NCBI GenBank assembly: GCA_023418915.1
Contig: JAEZYU010000038.1
Location: 62,001 to 126,000 of the forward strand
DNA: 64,000 nucleotides
Source: Bacillota bacterium
Lineage (GTDB): Bacteria; Bacillota; Clostridia; Acetivibrionales; DTU013
Direction: 5' to 3'
Below the pieces are notes generated by a model. It was not told the DNA's origin and did not search any database. It saw only the letters and a program-made list of their open reading frames with translations. Both the position numbers and the translations under genes were made by a program. This document shows, piece after piece, positions 36,308 through 44,580 of this stretch. Each line of letters opens with the position of its first letter. Position 1 is the first letter of the stretch.

Positions 36308-37596
36308 CTCACTACCAGCTTCAGTATATCATTATACGCTATATAAATGCCCAGTAAAATGATAAGAATAAAACCGGCTATAGAAATATACGATTCCTTC
36401 TCAGGGCTGATAGGTTTACCTCTGACAGCTTCTATGCCAATGAGCAGAAGCCTTCCTCCATCCAGCATCGGGAATGGTATGAGATTTGTAGCACCAATGG
36501 CAACACTCAGCAATCCCGTTACATACATCAGATACAGCAGCATCTGTACGGCATTTGGCGCTTGCCTCACTGTCGTGGTTATCGTACTGACCATGCCGAT
36601 AGGCCCCATCATGTCAGATACATTTGCCTTACCTGTTATGAGCCATTCGGGGCTGTAAAATACGCTTCGTACGATCGAATATGTGAAGGCTGCTGACTGG
36701 CCGAGGGATTCTATGATATTGCCCTTCTGAGCTGAAAACTCCAACCCCGTCTCAAACCATTCCTCACTCTTGACCTCAACCGGCATGAGAGTTGCATTGA
36801 CCTGTGCGCCGTTCCTCAAAGCCTTTACTTCAAGCTCCTTCATACCATTTGCGGTGATAAGCTCCACCAGTTTTTCAGCGGAATCCACCTTTGCTCCATT
36901 TATTGCATCGATCCTGTCTCCCGCCTGCAAGCCGGCTTTTTCAGCCGGCATACCCGGTGAAACCTCTTTTATGATGTTTGAACCATCCGGATTTCCCACA
37001 TCAGTTACAACTCCGATTTTCGGAACTGATGCTTCCGGATGTCTTATTGGCTTCAGTTCTCCCTTGTATACTGTACCATCTCTTTCAAATTCGACTTCGG
37101 CCGGTTCGCCCCCAGATACGTACAAAAATTGTATCACATCCGTGGGAATGTAAGTTTTCTTCCCGCCGTATGATACGATTCTGTCACCCTGCAGCATTCC
37201 TGCCTGGGCGGCAGGTGAATTCTCAGCGACACGTCTTATCTCAACCGTTGAATAGCCCTGCACTGCAAAGTACACTGTCAGCAGCACTGCTGCAAGTAGA
37301 AGATTAGCCATTGGTCCGCCTATAGTTGTCAGAGCACGTGCATATTTGGGCTTATTGTTAAAGGCTTCATCACTATCTGATGCCTCTTCCTCCCCTTCCA
37401 TCTTGACGTATGCCATCAGGGGCAAAAGCCTCAGAGAGTACGTTGTGCCGCCACGCGTTATACTAAAGAGCTTAGGCCCTATGAACAAAGAGAACTCAAG
37501 TACCTTAATTCCCATTTTTTTCGCAGTCAGGAAGTGTCCCAGTTCATGTACAATAACGATTATGTTGAAAGCCAGTATGGCGAGGATCAAATACAT
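36304..37596 (-). CDS. rseP: RIP metalloprotease RseP/RasP with two PDZ domains
   Basis: 430 residues. Zinc motif HELGH in VIVHELGHFLTAKKM (residues 16-30) and the second zinc-ligand region LIPFPMLDGGRLL near 370. Four membrane segments. Two PDZ domains lie between: PAAQAGMLQGDRIVSYGG near 132 and PAEKAGLQAGDRIDAINGAK near 220. It cuts anti-sigma factors or signal-peptide remnants within the membrane. Bacillus RasP has one PDZ; two are the E. coli arrangement. The start overlaps the dxr stop by 10 bp. Confidence 0.95.
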   Translation of the reverse strand: MYLILAILAFNIIVIVHELGHFLTAKKMGIKVLEFSLFIGPKLFSITRGGTTYSLRLLPLMAYVKMEGEEEASDSDEAFNNKPKYARALTTIGGPMANLLLAAVLLTVYFAVQGYSTVEIRRVAENSPAAQAGMLQGDRIVSYGGKKTYIPTDVIQFLYVSGGEPAEVEFERDGTVYKGELKPIRHPEASVPKIGVVTDVGNPDGSNIIKEVSPGMPAEKAGLQAGDRIDAINGAKVDSAEKLVELITANGMKELEVKALRNGAQVNATLMPVEVKSEEWFETGLEFSAQKGNIIESLGQSAAFTYSIVRSVFYSPEWLITGKANVSDMMGPIGMVSTITTTVRQAPNAVQMLLYLMYVTGLLSVAIGATNLIPFPMLDGGRLLLIGIEAVRGKPISPEKESYISIAGFILIILLGIYIAYNDILKLVVR

Positions 37597-38735
37597 ATAC
37601 TACCACCAACCATTCTTCTTGCCCATTTATCTACTTCTATTATATCATCAAGGTCAGGCGATGTATTCACATCATGTGCGAGCATTGTATTTTCAATTAT
37701 TGCAGCTATATCACAAAACCCTATCCTTCCATTGAGAAAAAGCCCAACTGCAGCTTCATTGGCACCATTCATAACCACAGGCATCGTACCTCCTGTTTTC
37801 AGCGCATCAAAGGCGAGCCTGAGACATCGGAAAGTATCGATATCCGGCTCTTCAAATGTAAGTCCGCCGCACTTGAGCAGGTCGAGCTTGGAAAAATTGT
37901 TGGGCGATCTTTCCGGCCAGGTAAGAGCGAGCTGAATCGGGATCCTCATGTCAGGCGAGCCAAGCTGTCCAATAATGGAACCGTCCTTGTACTCTACCAT
38001 CGAATGAATAATACTTTGCGGGTGCACTATCACCTTGATCTTTTCTGGTGAAAATCCAAACAGCCATCGCGCTTCTATGACCTCAAGGCCCTTGTTCATC
38101 AGTGTGGCAGAATCGATCGTTATCTTGCTCCCCATGCTCCAGTTAGGATGCCTTAAAGCCTGATCAACAGTCACATTCTTCAGTTCGCTTGTTTTCTTAC
38201 CTCTGAATGGCCCTCCGGAAGCTGTCAGTATCAGCCTTTCCACATCTTTTTTCCTGTTGCCTGCCAGACACTGATATATAGCCGAGTGTTCGCTGTCCAC
38301 CGGAAAAATAGCCACACCGTATCGTTCAGCTTCAGCCATGACGATCCGGCCTGCGGTTACAAGAGTCTCCTTGTTTGCCAGTGCTATATCTCTGCCTTTT
38401 CTTATAGCTTCCATCGTAGGTATGAGGCCTGCTATGCCAACGATGGACACCACTACAGTATCGACACCGTTAACAGAGACTGCTGCTTTATTACCCTCAA
38501 GTCCGCTGTAGACTTCAACTCCTGTACCTTCGAGCCTTTTTTTAAGCCCTGACGCCAGCGAACTATCTCCGATGGACACCATCAAAGGCTTGAATTCCCT
38601 GACTTGCTGAACCAAGAGCTCTATATTTGAATATGCTGTCAAAGCACTGACCTTGATACCCAGATTCCTGGCCGCATCGAGCGTCTGCACTCCTATCGAA
38701 CCTGTAGATCCTAGTATGGCTATGTTGGATGCCAT
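37587..38735 (-). CDS. dxr: 1-deoxy-D-xylulose-5-phosphate reductoisomerase
   Basis: 382 residues. NADPH-binding motif LGSTGSIGVQTLD (8-20), substrate and metal residues in FPVDSEHSAIYQCL and TASGGPFRG near 195, and MNKGLEVIEARWLF near 215. It makes methylerythritol phosphate from DXP. It sits between cdsA and rseP in the normal order, overlapping rseP by 10 bp. Confidence 0.96.
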   Translation of the reverse strand: MASNIAILGSTGSIGVQTLDAARNLGIKVSALTAYSNIELLVQQVREFKPLMVSIGDSSLASGLKKRLEGTGVEVYSGLEGNKAAVSVNGVDTVVVSIVGIAGLIPTMEAIRKGRDIALANKETLVTAGRIVMAEAERYGVAIFPVDSEHSAIYQCLAGNRKKDVERLILTASGGPFRGKKTSELKNVTVDQALRHPNWSMGSKITIDSATLMNKGLEVIEARWLFGFSPEKIKVIVHPQSIIHSMVEYKDGSIIGQLGSPDMRIPIQLALTWPERSPNNFSKLDLLKCGGLTFEEPDIDTFRCLRLAFDALKTGGTMPVVMNGANEAAVGLFLNGRIGFCDIAAIIENTMLAHDVNTSPDLDDIIEVDKWARRMVGGSICI

Positions 38736-38783
38736 TTTTACTCCTTCCAGACTTAGATGTATTAAACCCAGTTGCTACTATAG

Positions 38784-39614
38784 CTAATTGAAAAATATGT
38801 TTATGTATAAAAATACTGCCGGCGCAGTAAAAAGTATACTGTCCAGTCTGTCGAGCACCCCTCCGTGCCCCGGCATGATATTTCCGTAATCCTTTATTCC
38901 CACAGCTCTTTTAATTACCGATGCCGACCAGTCTCCAAGCTGTGATATGATGCCGCAGAGCAAGCCCAAAACAGCGAAATGAACAACCGGCACACCAATC
39001 ACATCACTGAAAAAGAAACCAAACAGCACCATTGCAACAATACATCCAACAACACCGCCAATACACCCTTCAAGTGTCTTTTTGGGACTGATCTTCGGTA
39101 CGATTTTCGTTTTCCCAATAGTTATTCCGGTGAAATACGCAAAGGTATCTGTCGCACTTGCACCTATGAATATAAGCCAGATATACAGATATCCCAGCTC
39201 CATCTGTCCAGTAAATGTAACGAATGAAAATAAGAATAAGATATACGCGATACCGAAACCAGTAACCGCTATATCCTTTATACCATATTTGCCGCCGGAG
39301 AACAGTAAGAAACAGAAAAGCGCCAGAAGCAATATAAACATAAACAGTGCTGAGGCAAGCATTGCGTTGCCATCTATGATAAGCAGCTCTGCAGGCAGTA
39401 TGCCCGACAGTCCAATGTACAGCAGCGGCACGCACGAAATAACACTAATGATGTTTACAGGTCTGTAACCGCCCTTTCTCAATGCACTGTTAAACTCTCG
39501 TACGGCAAAAAAAGCCAGTACTGAAACTGTTACTCCAATTGCCGTTGCTCCCAGATATACTATGACCACCAACATTATAATTGCTGCAGCTGCGCTTATT
39601 ATCCTCGTTTTCAT
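38784..39614 (-). CDS. cdsA: Phosphatidate cytidylyltransferase
   Basis: 276 residues, seven to eight membrane helices. The C-terminal signature S-x-x-K-R-x-x-G-x-K-D-x-G-x-x-x-P-G-H-G-G is intact: SASVIKRAVGIKDYGN followed by IMPGHGGVLDRLDS. It makes CDP-diacylglycerol for phospholipid synthesis. It lies 2 bp after uppS; the ATG at 39614 is preceded by GGGGG. Confidence 0.96.
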   Translation of the reverse strand: MKTRIISAAAAIIMLVVIVYLGATAIGVTVSVLAFFAVREFNSALRKGGYRPVNIISVISCVPLLYIGLSGILPAELLIIDGNAMLASALFMFILLLALFCFLLFSGGKYGIKDIAVTGFGIAYILFLFSFVTFTGQMELGYLYIWLIFIGASATDTFAYFTGITIGKTKIVPKISPKKTLEGCIGGVVGCIVAMVLFGFFFSDVIGVPVVHFAVLGLLCGIISQLGDWSASVIKRAVGIKDYGNIMPGHGGVLDRLDSILFTAPAVFLYINIFFN

Positions 39615-39616
39615 AA

Positions 39617-40363
39617 TTACAATCCCCCGTATCGCCTGTTTCTTCTCTGATATTCACAGATTGCTTCAATAAGGTATCTTTTTGAAAAATCAGGCCATAA
39701 TATATCTGAATACCAAAATTCAGAGTACGATGACTGCCACAGCAGAAAATTACTCAGCCTGTTCTCGCCGCTGGGCCTGATTACCAGATCCGGATCCGGT
39801 ATGTCTTTCGTATACAAATAACAGGAAAACAGCTTCTCATCCACATCCTCAGGCGTTATCCTTCCATCCAGTACATCCTTCGCTATACGTGCTGCCGCAG
39901 CGGCTATCTCGCACCGGCTGCCGTAGTTGAGCGCTATCACAAGACTTAACCCGGTGTTGCCGGACGTGTTTAATACCACCCTTTTTATTTCTCTTCTGAT
40001 CTCCGGCGAAAGCTTGTCGCTGTCACCTATCACAAGTATCCTGATATTTTTCCCTGCCAGTTCCTTTTCAGCATTTCGCAGGAACTCCAGCAGAAGTGAC
40101 ATAAGCGCATCCACCTCTTCCTTTGGTCGGTTCCAGTTTTCGGTGGAAAAGGCATATGCAGTGAGATATTTTACTCCGAGTGAATCACACTCTCTTACTA
40201 TCCTTTTGAGAGTATTGGCGCCCTCCCTGTGTCCTGCGCTCCTTGGCAGGCCTCTTCTGGCGGCCCAGCGGCCATTTCCATCCATTATCACTGCAATATG
40301 GGCGGGAAGCTTCTGACTGATATCAAGTTCAGGACCTTTGATTTTACGCTTGAAAAACCACAT
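39617..40363 (-). CDS. uppS: Undecaprenyl diphosphate synthase
   Basis: 248 residues. The catalytic Asp28 is in HIAVIMDGNGRWAARRG. Signatures AYAFSTENWNRP near 90 and PDLVIRPSGENRLSNFLLWQ near 195 are present. It makes the C55 lipid carrier for cell-wall synthesis. The start is ATG at 40363, with GGGAGG 6 nt upstream; the open frame is 24 codons longer at 40435 but without a binding site and would overlap the next gene. Confidence 0.96.
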   Translation of the reverse strand: MWFFKRKIKGPELDISQKLPAHIAVIMDGNGRWAARRGLPRSAGHREGANTLKRIVRECDSLGVKYLTAYAFSTENWNRPKEEVDALMSLLLEFLRNAEKELAGKNIRILVIGDSDKLSPEIRREIKRVVLNTSGNTGLSLVIALNYGSRCEIAAAAARIAKDVLDGRITPEDVDEKLFSCYLYTKDIPDPDLVIRPSGENRLSNFLLWQSSYSEFWYSDILWPDFSKRYLIEAICEYQRRNRRYGGL

Positions 40364-40436
40364 TTGATACCTCCCGGCATCGTAAATAATAAAAATACGG
40401 ACATAATAAACAAGGCTGTATTCACAGCCTTGCAAA

Positions 40437-40634
40437 TCAGCTATTTACATTGCACACCAGCAACTCAACTGTATCATCATCAGACATTCGCTGTCTGACG
40501 ACTCTGGAATCTGCGTCATAGCCTTTGTCTCTCAGTCTCGGAGAAGCTGTCAGTTTTATACTGACTTTCCCAAAGCCCTGATAAGCCAATAACTCGATTG
40601 CATCCTCCAGCCTGCGGCCGGAGACATCCACCAT
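40437..40634 (-). CDS. Small PASTA-like protein of unknown function
   Basis: 65 residues. It opens MVDVSGRRLEDAIELLAYQG, which looks like a single PASTA-type fold (V-D-V-x-G-x-x-L-E-x-A), and ends TVELLVCNV. No signal peptide or membrane segment is seen, so unlike typical PASTA domains it is cytoplasmic. The start ATG at 40634 uses GGAGG that overlaps the frr stop. It sits between frr and uppS, on the same strand. The name is a resemblance, not a proven family. Confidence 0.6.
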   Translation of the reverse strand: MVDVSGRRLEDAIELLAYQGFGKVSIKLTASPRLRDKGYDADSRVVRQRMSDDDTVELLVCNVNS

Positions 40635-40639
40635 TCGAA

Positions 40640-41197
40640 TTATACCTCCATTATTTCCTTTTCCTTAAGCTCCACTACCTTGTCGACCTCTGCTATGTAC
40701 TTATCTGTCATCTTCTGAATGTCATTTTCAGCATCCTTCAGATCGTCCTCTGTAATCTCACTGTTCTTTTTTTGCGCCTTGAAATGCTCAATGGCCTCTC
40801 TTCTGATCGAGCGGACAGCTACCTTAGTCTCCTCGCCATGCTTTTTGACCTGTTTTGTCAGCTCTTTTCTTCTCTCTTCAGTAAGAACAGGGAATATAAG
40901 TCTTATAACCTTTCCGTCATTGTTCGGGTTTATACCTATATCGGATTTTTGAATCGCTTTTTCGATATCCTTCAAAATTTTTGCTTCCCAGGGCTGTATA
41001 ATGATCACCCTGGCTTCAGGTACTGACACACTGCCAAGCTGATTTATCGGTGTCGGTACTCCATAGTAATCAACAGTCAGCTTATCCAAAATGGCCGGAT
41101 TGGCTCTGCCTGCTCTGAGTGAAGTCAACTCCTCTTTTAAAACGCCTATTGCTTTGGTCATTTTGTCTTCGTATTCCTTGTAAGAAGCATCTGACAT
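40640..41197 (-). CDS. frr: Ribosome recycling factor
   Basis: 185 residues. The L-shaped RRF fold is shown by LKEELTSLRAGRANPAILDK, PINQLGSVSVPEARVIIIQP and KVIRLIFPVLTEERRKELTK. It splits the post-termination ribosome with EF-G. Length matches the family. It lies 27 bp after pyrH. Confidence 0.97.
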   Translation of the reverse strand: MSDASYKEYEDKMTKAIGVLKEELTSLRAGRANPAILDKLTVDYYGVPTPINQLGSVSVPEARVIIIQPWEAKILKDIEKAIQKSDIGINPNNDGKVIRLIFPVLTEERRKELTKQVKKHGEETKVAVRSIRREAIEHFKAQKKNSEITEDDLKDAENDIQKMTDKYIAEVDKVVELKEKEIMEV

Positions 41198-41224
41198 ATT
41201 AAACCCTCCTCAATTTATTTAGTT

Positions 41225-41929
41225 TCATGTTAAAGTCGTTCCAATCCTTTCACCGCCAATGACCTTGAGTATGTTTTCAGGATTACTCAGATCAAAAACG
41301 ATCAGCGGTATCTTGTTGTCCATACAAAGCGACATTGCTGTGGAGTCCATAACACCAAGTCTCCTGGTAAGAGCTTCCGCAAATGATATGCTGTCAAAAC
41401 GGACTGCATCAGCATTCTTCTTCGGATCCGAGTCATAGACACCATCAACCATAGTAGCCTTGAGTATGACATCCGCATCGATCTCAGCCGCTCTCAGCGC
41501 TGCTGTCGTATCGGTGGAAAAATATGGGTTGCCTGTGCCGCATGCGAATATCACTATTCTTTTTTTCTCAAGATGCCTTACTGCCTTTCTTCTGATATAA
41601 GGCTCTGCAATCTGTCTCATTTCGATGGCAGACTGCACCCTTGTCGGAACTCCTCTCGCTTCAAGTGCATCCTGCAGCGCAAGTGCGTTGATCACTGTTG
41701 CCAGCATTCCCATATGATCGGCCGTTGTCCTGTCCATACCAACACCGCTTCTGCCTCTCCAGAAATTACCCCCGCCTACTACAATGGATATCTCGACACC
41801 CATATCGTAGACTTCGCGTATTTTTTCTGAAATTGCACCCAGCGTATCGGTATCTATACCGGTCCTTTGATTTCCCGCAAGGGCCTCTCCGCTAAGCTTC
41901 AGCAATATCCTTTTGTATTTTGGCGTCAT
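41225..41929 (-). CDS. pyrH: UMP kinase
   Basis: 234 residues of the amino-acid-kinase fold. Motifs are RILLKLSGEALAG at the N-terminus, VVGGGNFWRGR near 50, FACGTGNPYFSTDTTAALRA near 128 and KATMVDGVYDSDPKK near 160. It phosphorylates UMP to UDP. The start is ATG at 41929, with GGGGG 10 nt upstream; ATG 41950 lacks a site. A terminator lies between tsf and pyrH. Confidence 0.95.
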   Translation of the reverse strand: MTPKYKRILLKLSGEALAGNQRTGIDTDTLGAISEKIREVYDMGVEISIVVGGGNFWRGRSGVGMDRTTADHMGMLATVINALALQDALEARGVPTRVQSAIEMRQIAEPYIRRKAVRHLEKKRIVIFACGTGNPYFSTDTTAALRAAEIDADVILKATMVDGVYDSDPKKNADAVRFDSISFAEALTRRLGVMDSTAMSLCMDNKIPLIVFDLSNPENILKVIGGERIGTTLT

Positions 41930-41994
41930 ATCGATGCTACCCCCGCTCATTATTATTTGTTCTACATAAATATGAAAAATCCTGCCGATGCATT

Positions 41995-42024
41995 AAAAAG
42001 GGAACATATTTTGTATGCTCCCTC
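41995..42024 (-). terminator. Rho-independent terminator after tsf
   Basis: On the minus strand AGGGAGCATA pairs with TATGTTCCCT around CAAAA (one G-U pair), then a T5 run. It sits between the tsf stop (42031) and pyrH, so the rpsB-tsf unit ends here, with pyrH served by read-through or its own promoter. Confidence 0.75.
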
Positions 42025-42030
42025 ATTATT

Positions 42031-42678
42031 TTAACCGCCGATTTGTTTCGCAACCTCTTCTGCGAAATTCTCTTCTTTCTTTTCCAGCCCTTCTCCTCTT
42101 TCGAATCTTGCAAACCTTCTTACACTGATGTTTTCACCAATCGATGCTATCTTTTCCGATACAAGCTGCTTGATCGTTTTGTCGGGATCCTTTATCCAGG
42201 GCTGCTCGAGCAGACATATCTCCTTGTAGTATTTCTCTATCCTTCCTTCAACCATCTTCTCTATGATCTTTTCGGGCTTGCCTTCATTCTTAGCCTGCAT
42301 CCTGAGTATATTCATTTCCTTCTCAACAACGTCCGCCGGGACATCTTCCTTCTTTACATATTCCGGTTTTGCTGCTGCTATCTGCATCGCAATGTCCCTT
42401 ACAAGCTGTTTGAAATCTTCGTTTGCAGCGGCGAAGTCAGTTTCTATATTCACCTCCACAAGAACTCCGATCCTTCCGTTCCCGTGTATGTATGAATCAA
42501 CGATTCCCTCGGCTGCGATCCTGCCTGCCTTCTTTGCTGCAGCTGCCAAACCCTTCTCCCTCAGGATCTCGATAGCCTTGTCGATATTGCCATCCGCTTC
42601 AGAAAGAGCCTTTTTGCAGTCCATCATGCCTGAACCGGTTCTCTCGCGGAGTTGTTTTACCATTTCAGCTGTAATCAT
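42031..42678 (-). CDS. tsf: Elongation factor Ts, short form
   Basis: 215 residues. N-terminal domain VKQLRERTGSGMMDCKKALSEA is intact, and the core VLVEVNIETDFAAANEDFKQL with VKDIAMQI is present. It exchanges GDP for GTP on EF-Tu. At 215 residues it lacks much of the second core subdomain of longer Ts (Bacillus 293), as in other short-form bacteria. It ends FAEEVAKQIGG. It follows rpsB by 145 bp, a gap holding the 9-bp hairpin 42758-42780. Confidence 0.95.
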   Translation of the reverse strand: MITAEMVKQLRERTGSGMMDCKKALSEADGNIDKAIEILREKGLAAAAKKAGRIAAEGIVDSYIHGNGRIGVLVEVNIETDFAAANEDFKQLVRDIAMQIAAAKPEYVKKEDVPADVVEKEMNILRMQAKNEGKPEKIIEKMVEGRIEKYYKEICLLEQPWIKDPDKTIKQLVSEKIASIGENISVRRFARFERGEGLEKKEENFAEEVAKQIGG

Positions 42679-42757
42679 CTATATTCCTCCAAACAATAAT
42701 ATTCATATTATTGACCGTGAAAACGGCCATTATTCCCAAATCAGCTTCAGGATCAGC

Positions 42758-42780
42758 CCGGCTCCGTCGAGCGGAGCCGG
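42758..42780. other. GC-rich hairpin in the rpsB-tsf gap
   Basis: CCGGCTCCG and CGGAGCCGG enclose TCGAG. No T run follows on either strand, so it is more likely a transcript-stability or processing hairpin than a terminator. Confidence 0.55.
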
Positions 42781-42823
42781 ACAATCATGATCACATAAAC
42801 ATACTGCAGAAACACACCTGGAA

Positions 42824-43621
42824 TTATTCTGCTGCTTCAGCTTCAACAGCTGCCGCAGGAGCTTCCGCTACGATCTCTGTTGCTTCGCCTGATTCATTGA
42901 CCTTTTCTGCAGCTTCCTCACTTTCAGTATCCATCTGCTCTCCCTGACGTCCTTCTACGACTGCATCAGCCATTTTTGAGGCAATCAGTTTAACAGCCCT
43001 GATGGCATCGTCATTGCCTGGGATAACATAATCTACCTCGTCGGGATCACAGTTGGTGTCGACAATTGCCACTACCGGGATACCAAGCTTCCTTGCCTCG
43101 AGTATTGCATTTCTTTCTTTTCTGGGGTCAACTATGAACAATGCTCCCGGCAGCTTCCTCATATTTTTTATACCGCCAAGATATTTTTCAAGCTTTTCCA
43201 TTTCAGCTTTAAGCTTGATGACTTCCTTCTTTGGAAGCACTTCAAACAGACCGTTCTGTTCCATGTTTTCAAGCTGTTTGAGTCTGTCTATCCTCTTTTG
43301 GATAGTTTTGAAATTGGTGAGCATGCCGCCGAGCCATCTGGCATTGACAAAGAACTGTCCGCTTCTTTCGGCTTCTTCCCTTATGGAATCCTGAGCCTGC
43401 TTCTTTGTACCAACGAAGAGAACATCATCGCCGTTCATTGCGATTTCTCTTACGAAGAAATATGCTTCTTCAACCTTTTTTACAGTTTTCTGCAGGTCAA
43501 TGATGTAGATGCCGTTCCTCTCTGTAAAGATGTACTCGGCCATCTTTGGGTTCCATCTCCTGGTCTGATGTCCAAAATGGACGCCTGCTTCCAGAAGCTG
43601 TTTCATTGAAATAACTGACAT
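42824..43621 (-). CDS. rpsB: 30S ribosomal protein S2 with extended acidic tail
   Basis: 265 residues. S2 signatures MKQLLEAGVHFGHQTRRWNP and PVVAIVDTNCDPDEVDYVIP are intact. The C-terminal 30 residues are Glu/Ala-rich. First gene of the rpsB-tsf unit, under the promoter at 43726-43754. Confidence 0.97.
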   Translation of the reverse strand: MSVISMKQLLEAGVHFGHQTRRWNPKMAEYIFTERNGIYIIDLQKTVKKVEEAYFFVREIAMNGDDVLFVGTKKQAQDSIREEAERSGQFFVNARWLGGMLTNFKTIQKRIDRLKQLENMEQNGLFEVLPKKEVIKLKAEMEKLEKYLGGIKNMRKLPGALFIVDPRKERNAILEARKLGIPVVAIVDTNCDPDEVDYVIPGNDDAIRAVKLIASKMADAVVEGRQGEQMDTESEEAAEKVNESGEATEIVAEAPAAAVEAEAAE

Positions 43622-43725
43622 AGATATATCCTCCTTAAGTTAATACCACCACGGCCGTCATCCGGGCGAAAAACCAATTGGCACTTATCCGCTCGTCTGG
43701 TCGTGTGCGTATTTTTTCGTTAGAT

Positions 43726-43754
43726 AGTATAACACAAGGTTATTTAATTATCAA
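43726..43754 (-). promoter_or_regulatory. Sigma-A promoter for rpsB
   Basis: On the minus strand TTGATA (-35, 43749-43754) and TATACT (-10, 43726-43731) are 17 bp apart, with a T-G before the -10. Transcription would start near 43719, giving a leader of about 98 nt. A second candidate, an extended TGGTATAAT, lies inside the inverted repeat at 43995-44000. Confidence 0.72.
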
Positions 43755-43936
43755 TCATTTTAAAGAGCAGAAGAAAAATTTTCAACAATTTTTCAACAAT
43801 TTTTTTTGAACTGCATTGAAACCGTTGCATTACATCATCTAACCCAATACCGGGCGACTAATTCAGACTGCAAAAGTTGTTGCAAATTTTTACCGCAACC
43901 AACACAATCACAGTTTTTGCTCAAAAATTCAACTTT

Positions 43937-44028
43937 GGAGAGGGTTAAATTTACATAATTATGGTATATGTGTTATTATGATACTATTTAACTAATTATA
44001 CCATAATTATTACACAAATATCCTCTCC
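43937..44028. repeat. 92-bp interrupted inverted repeat
   Basis: Outer arms GGAGAGG (43937-43943) and CCTCTCC (44022-44028), and inner arms ATAATTATGGTATA (43955-43968) and TATACCATAATTAT (43997-44010), are perfectly complementary. The AT-rich inner arm contains an extended -10-like sequence on both strands. It lies upstream of the rpsB promoter. It could fold as a long hairpin, be a remnant of a MITE, or be a divergent operator. The rest of 43755-44073 shows no gene. Confidence 0.7.
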
Positions 44029-44073
44029 TTACTTGATTTTTTGAGCAGCCAGATATATTACACTTTTATAATG

Positions 44074-44401
44074 CGTTATAACGCATCGTTCAAAGAAAAT
44101 TTTTCGATTAGGCGATAATTTACTTCGTAAATTACACTTAGTAGAAAATTTTTCTTACCACTGTGCATTTCAACGGGGCTGGTCGCAAGCAGGGCTTGCT
44201 GCTCGCCTATGCATCCCAGGCGGGAGATATGCTCGCTTAGTTATCTTTCGATTAATCAAAAGATAATATCTGAAAGGCAATCGGTACCCTCCACATACCG
44301 TTTTTCAACCTGAAGGGTTTGAAAAGACGTATTGGCGTTTTTCAACCTGAAGGGTTTGAAAAGACGTATAGAGGTGGGGGACATAATTCGCCTCGTTATA
44401 A
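44074..44401. mobile_element. MITE-like non-coding element, long copy
   Basis: About 328 bp without a supported ORF. The ends read CGTTATAACGCATCG (left) and, reversed, TTATAACGAGGCG (right), a short imperfect inverted repeat. TAATG flanks both sides (44069-44073 and 44402-44406), a possible 5-bp target duplication. A shorter relative with the same modules (CGTTCAAAGAAAATTTTTCG, GTAGAAAAT, CCTCGTT) is at 47909-48015. No transposase is present. The mobile nature is inference from two copies in this window. Confidence 0.45.
44300..44369. repeat. Two exact 33-bp direct repeats, period 37
   Basis: Copies at 44300-44332 and 44337-44369 contain TTTTCAACC, TGAA, GGGTTTGAAAA, so each can form a hairpin. 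They lie inside the MITE-like element. Two copies and a 4-nt spacer do not make a CRISPR. Confidence 0.85.
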
Positions 44402-44580
44402 TAATGTAAAATAAATGAGCGGCGGTATGCCCTTCTCCTCTATGAAGAGCATGAAATCTCTGTCCGACCGCAGCTCCTCAAAATCCTACCAAACAGCAGC
44501 TTCAGATCCTAACGGCTAGCCTCCAGTCTTTCGTCCGGAGTATAATACAGGGCAAAATACGCCATGGTTTGCTCACTCAT
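44396..44580 (-). pseudogene. Degenerate small ORF downstream of the amidase
   Basis: An ATG at 44580 overlaps the amidase stop and opens MSEQTMAYFALYYTPDERLE, then ASR, an in-frame TAG, and DLKLLFG. The reading frame then shifts and continues DFEELRSDRDFMLFIEEKG, then IPPLIYFTLL, to TAA at 44396. The two halves join well as one small acidic protein of about 60 residues. One stop plus one frameshift within 185 bp suggest decay; sequencing error is the alternative. The family is not recognised. Confidence 0.4.

Noticed and set aside
44300..44369. Possible CRISPR array (two 33-bp repeats)
   Set aside because: Only two copies, a 4-nt spacer and no cas genes nearby.
43622..44395. Hidden tRNA or rRNA genes in the rpsB upstream gap
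   Set aside because: No cloverleaf arms with GTTCRANYC-type T-loops or rRNA-like blocks were found.
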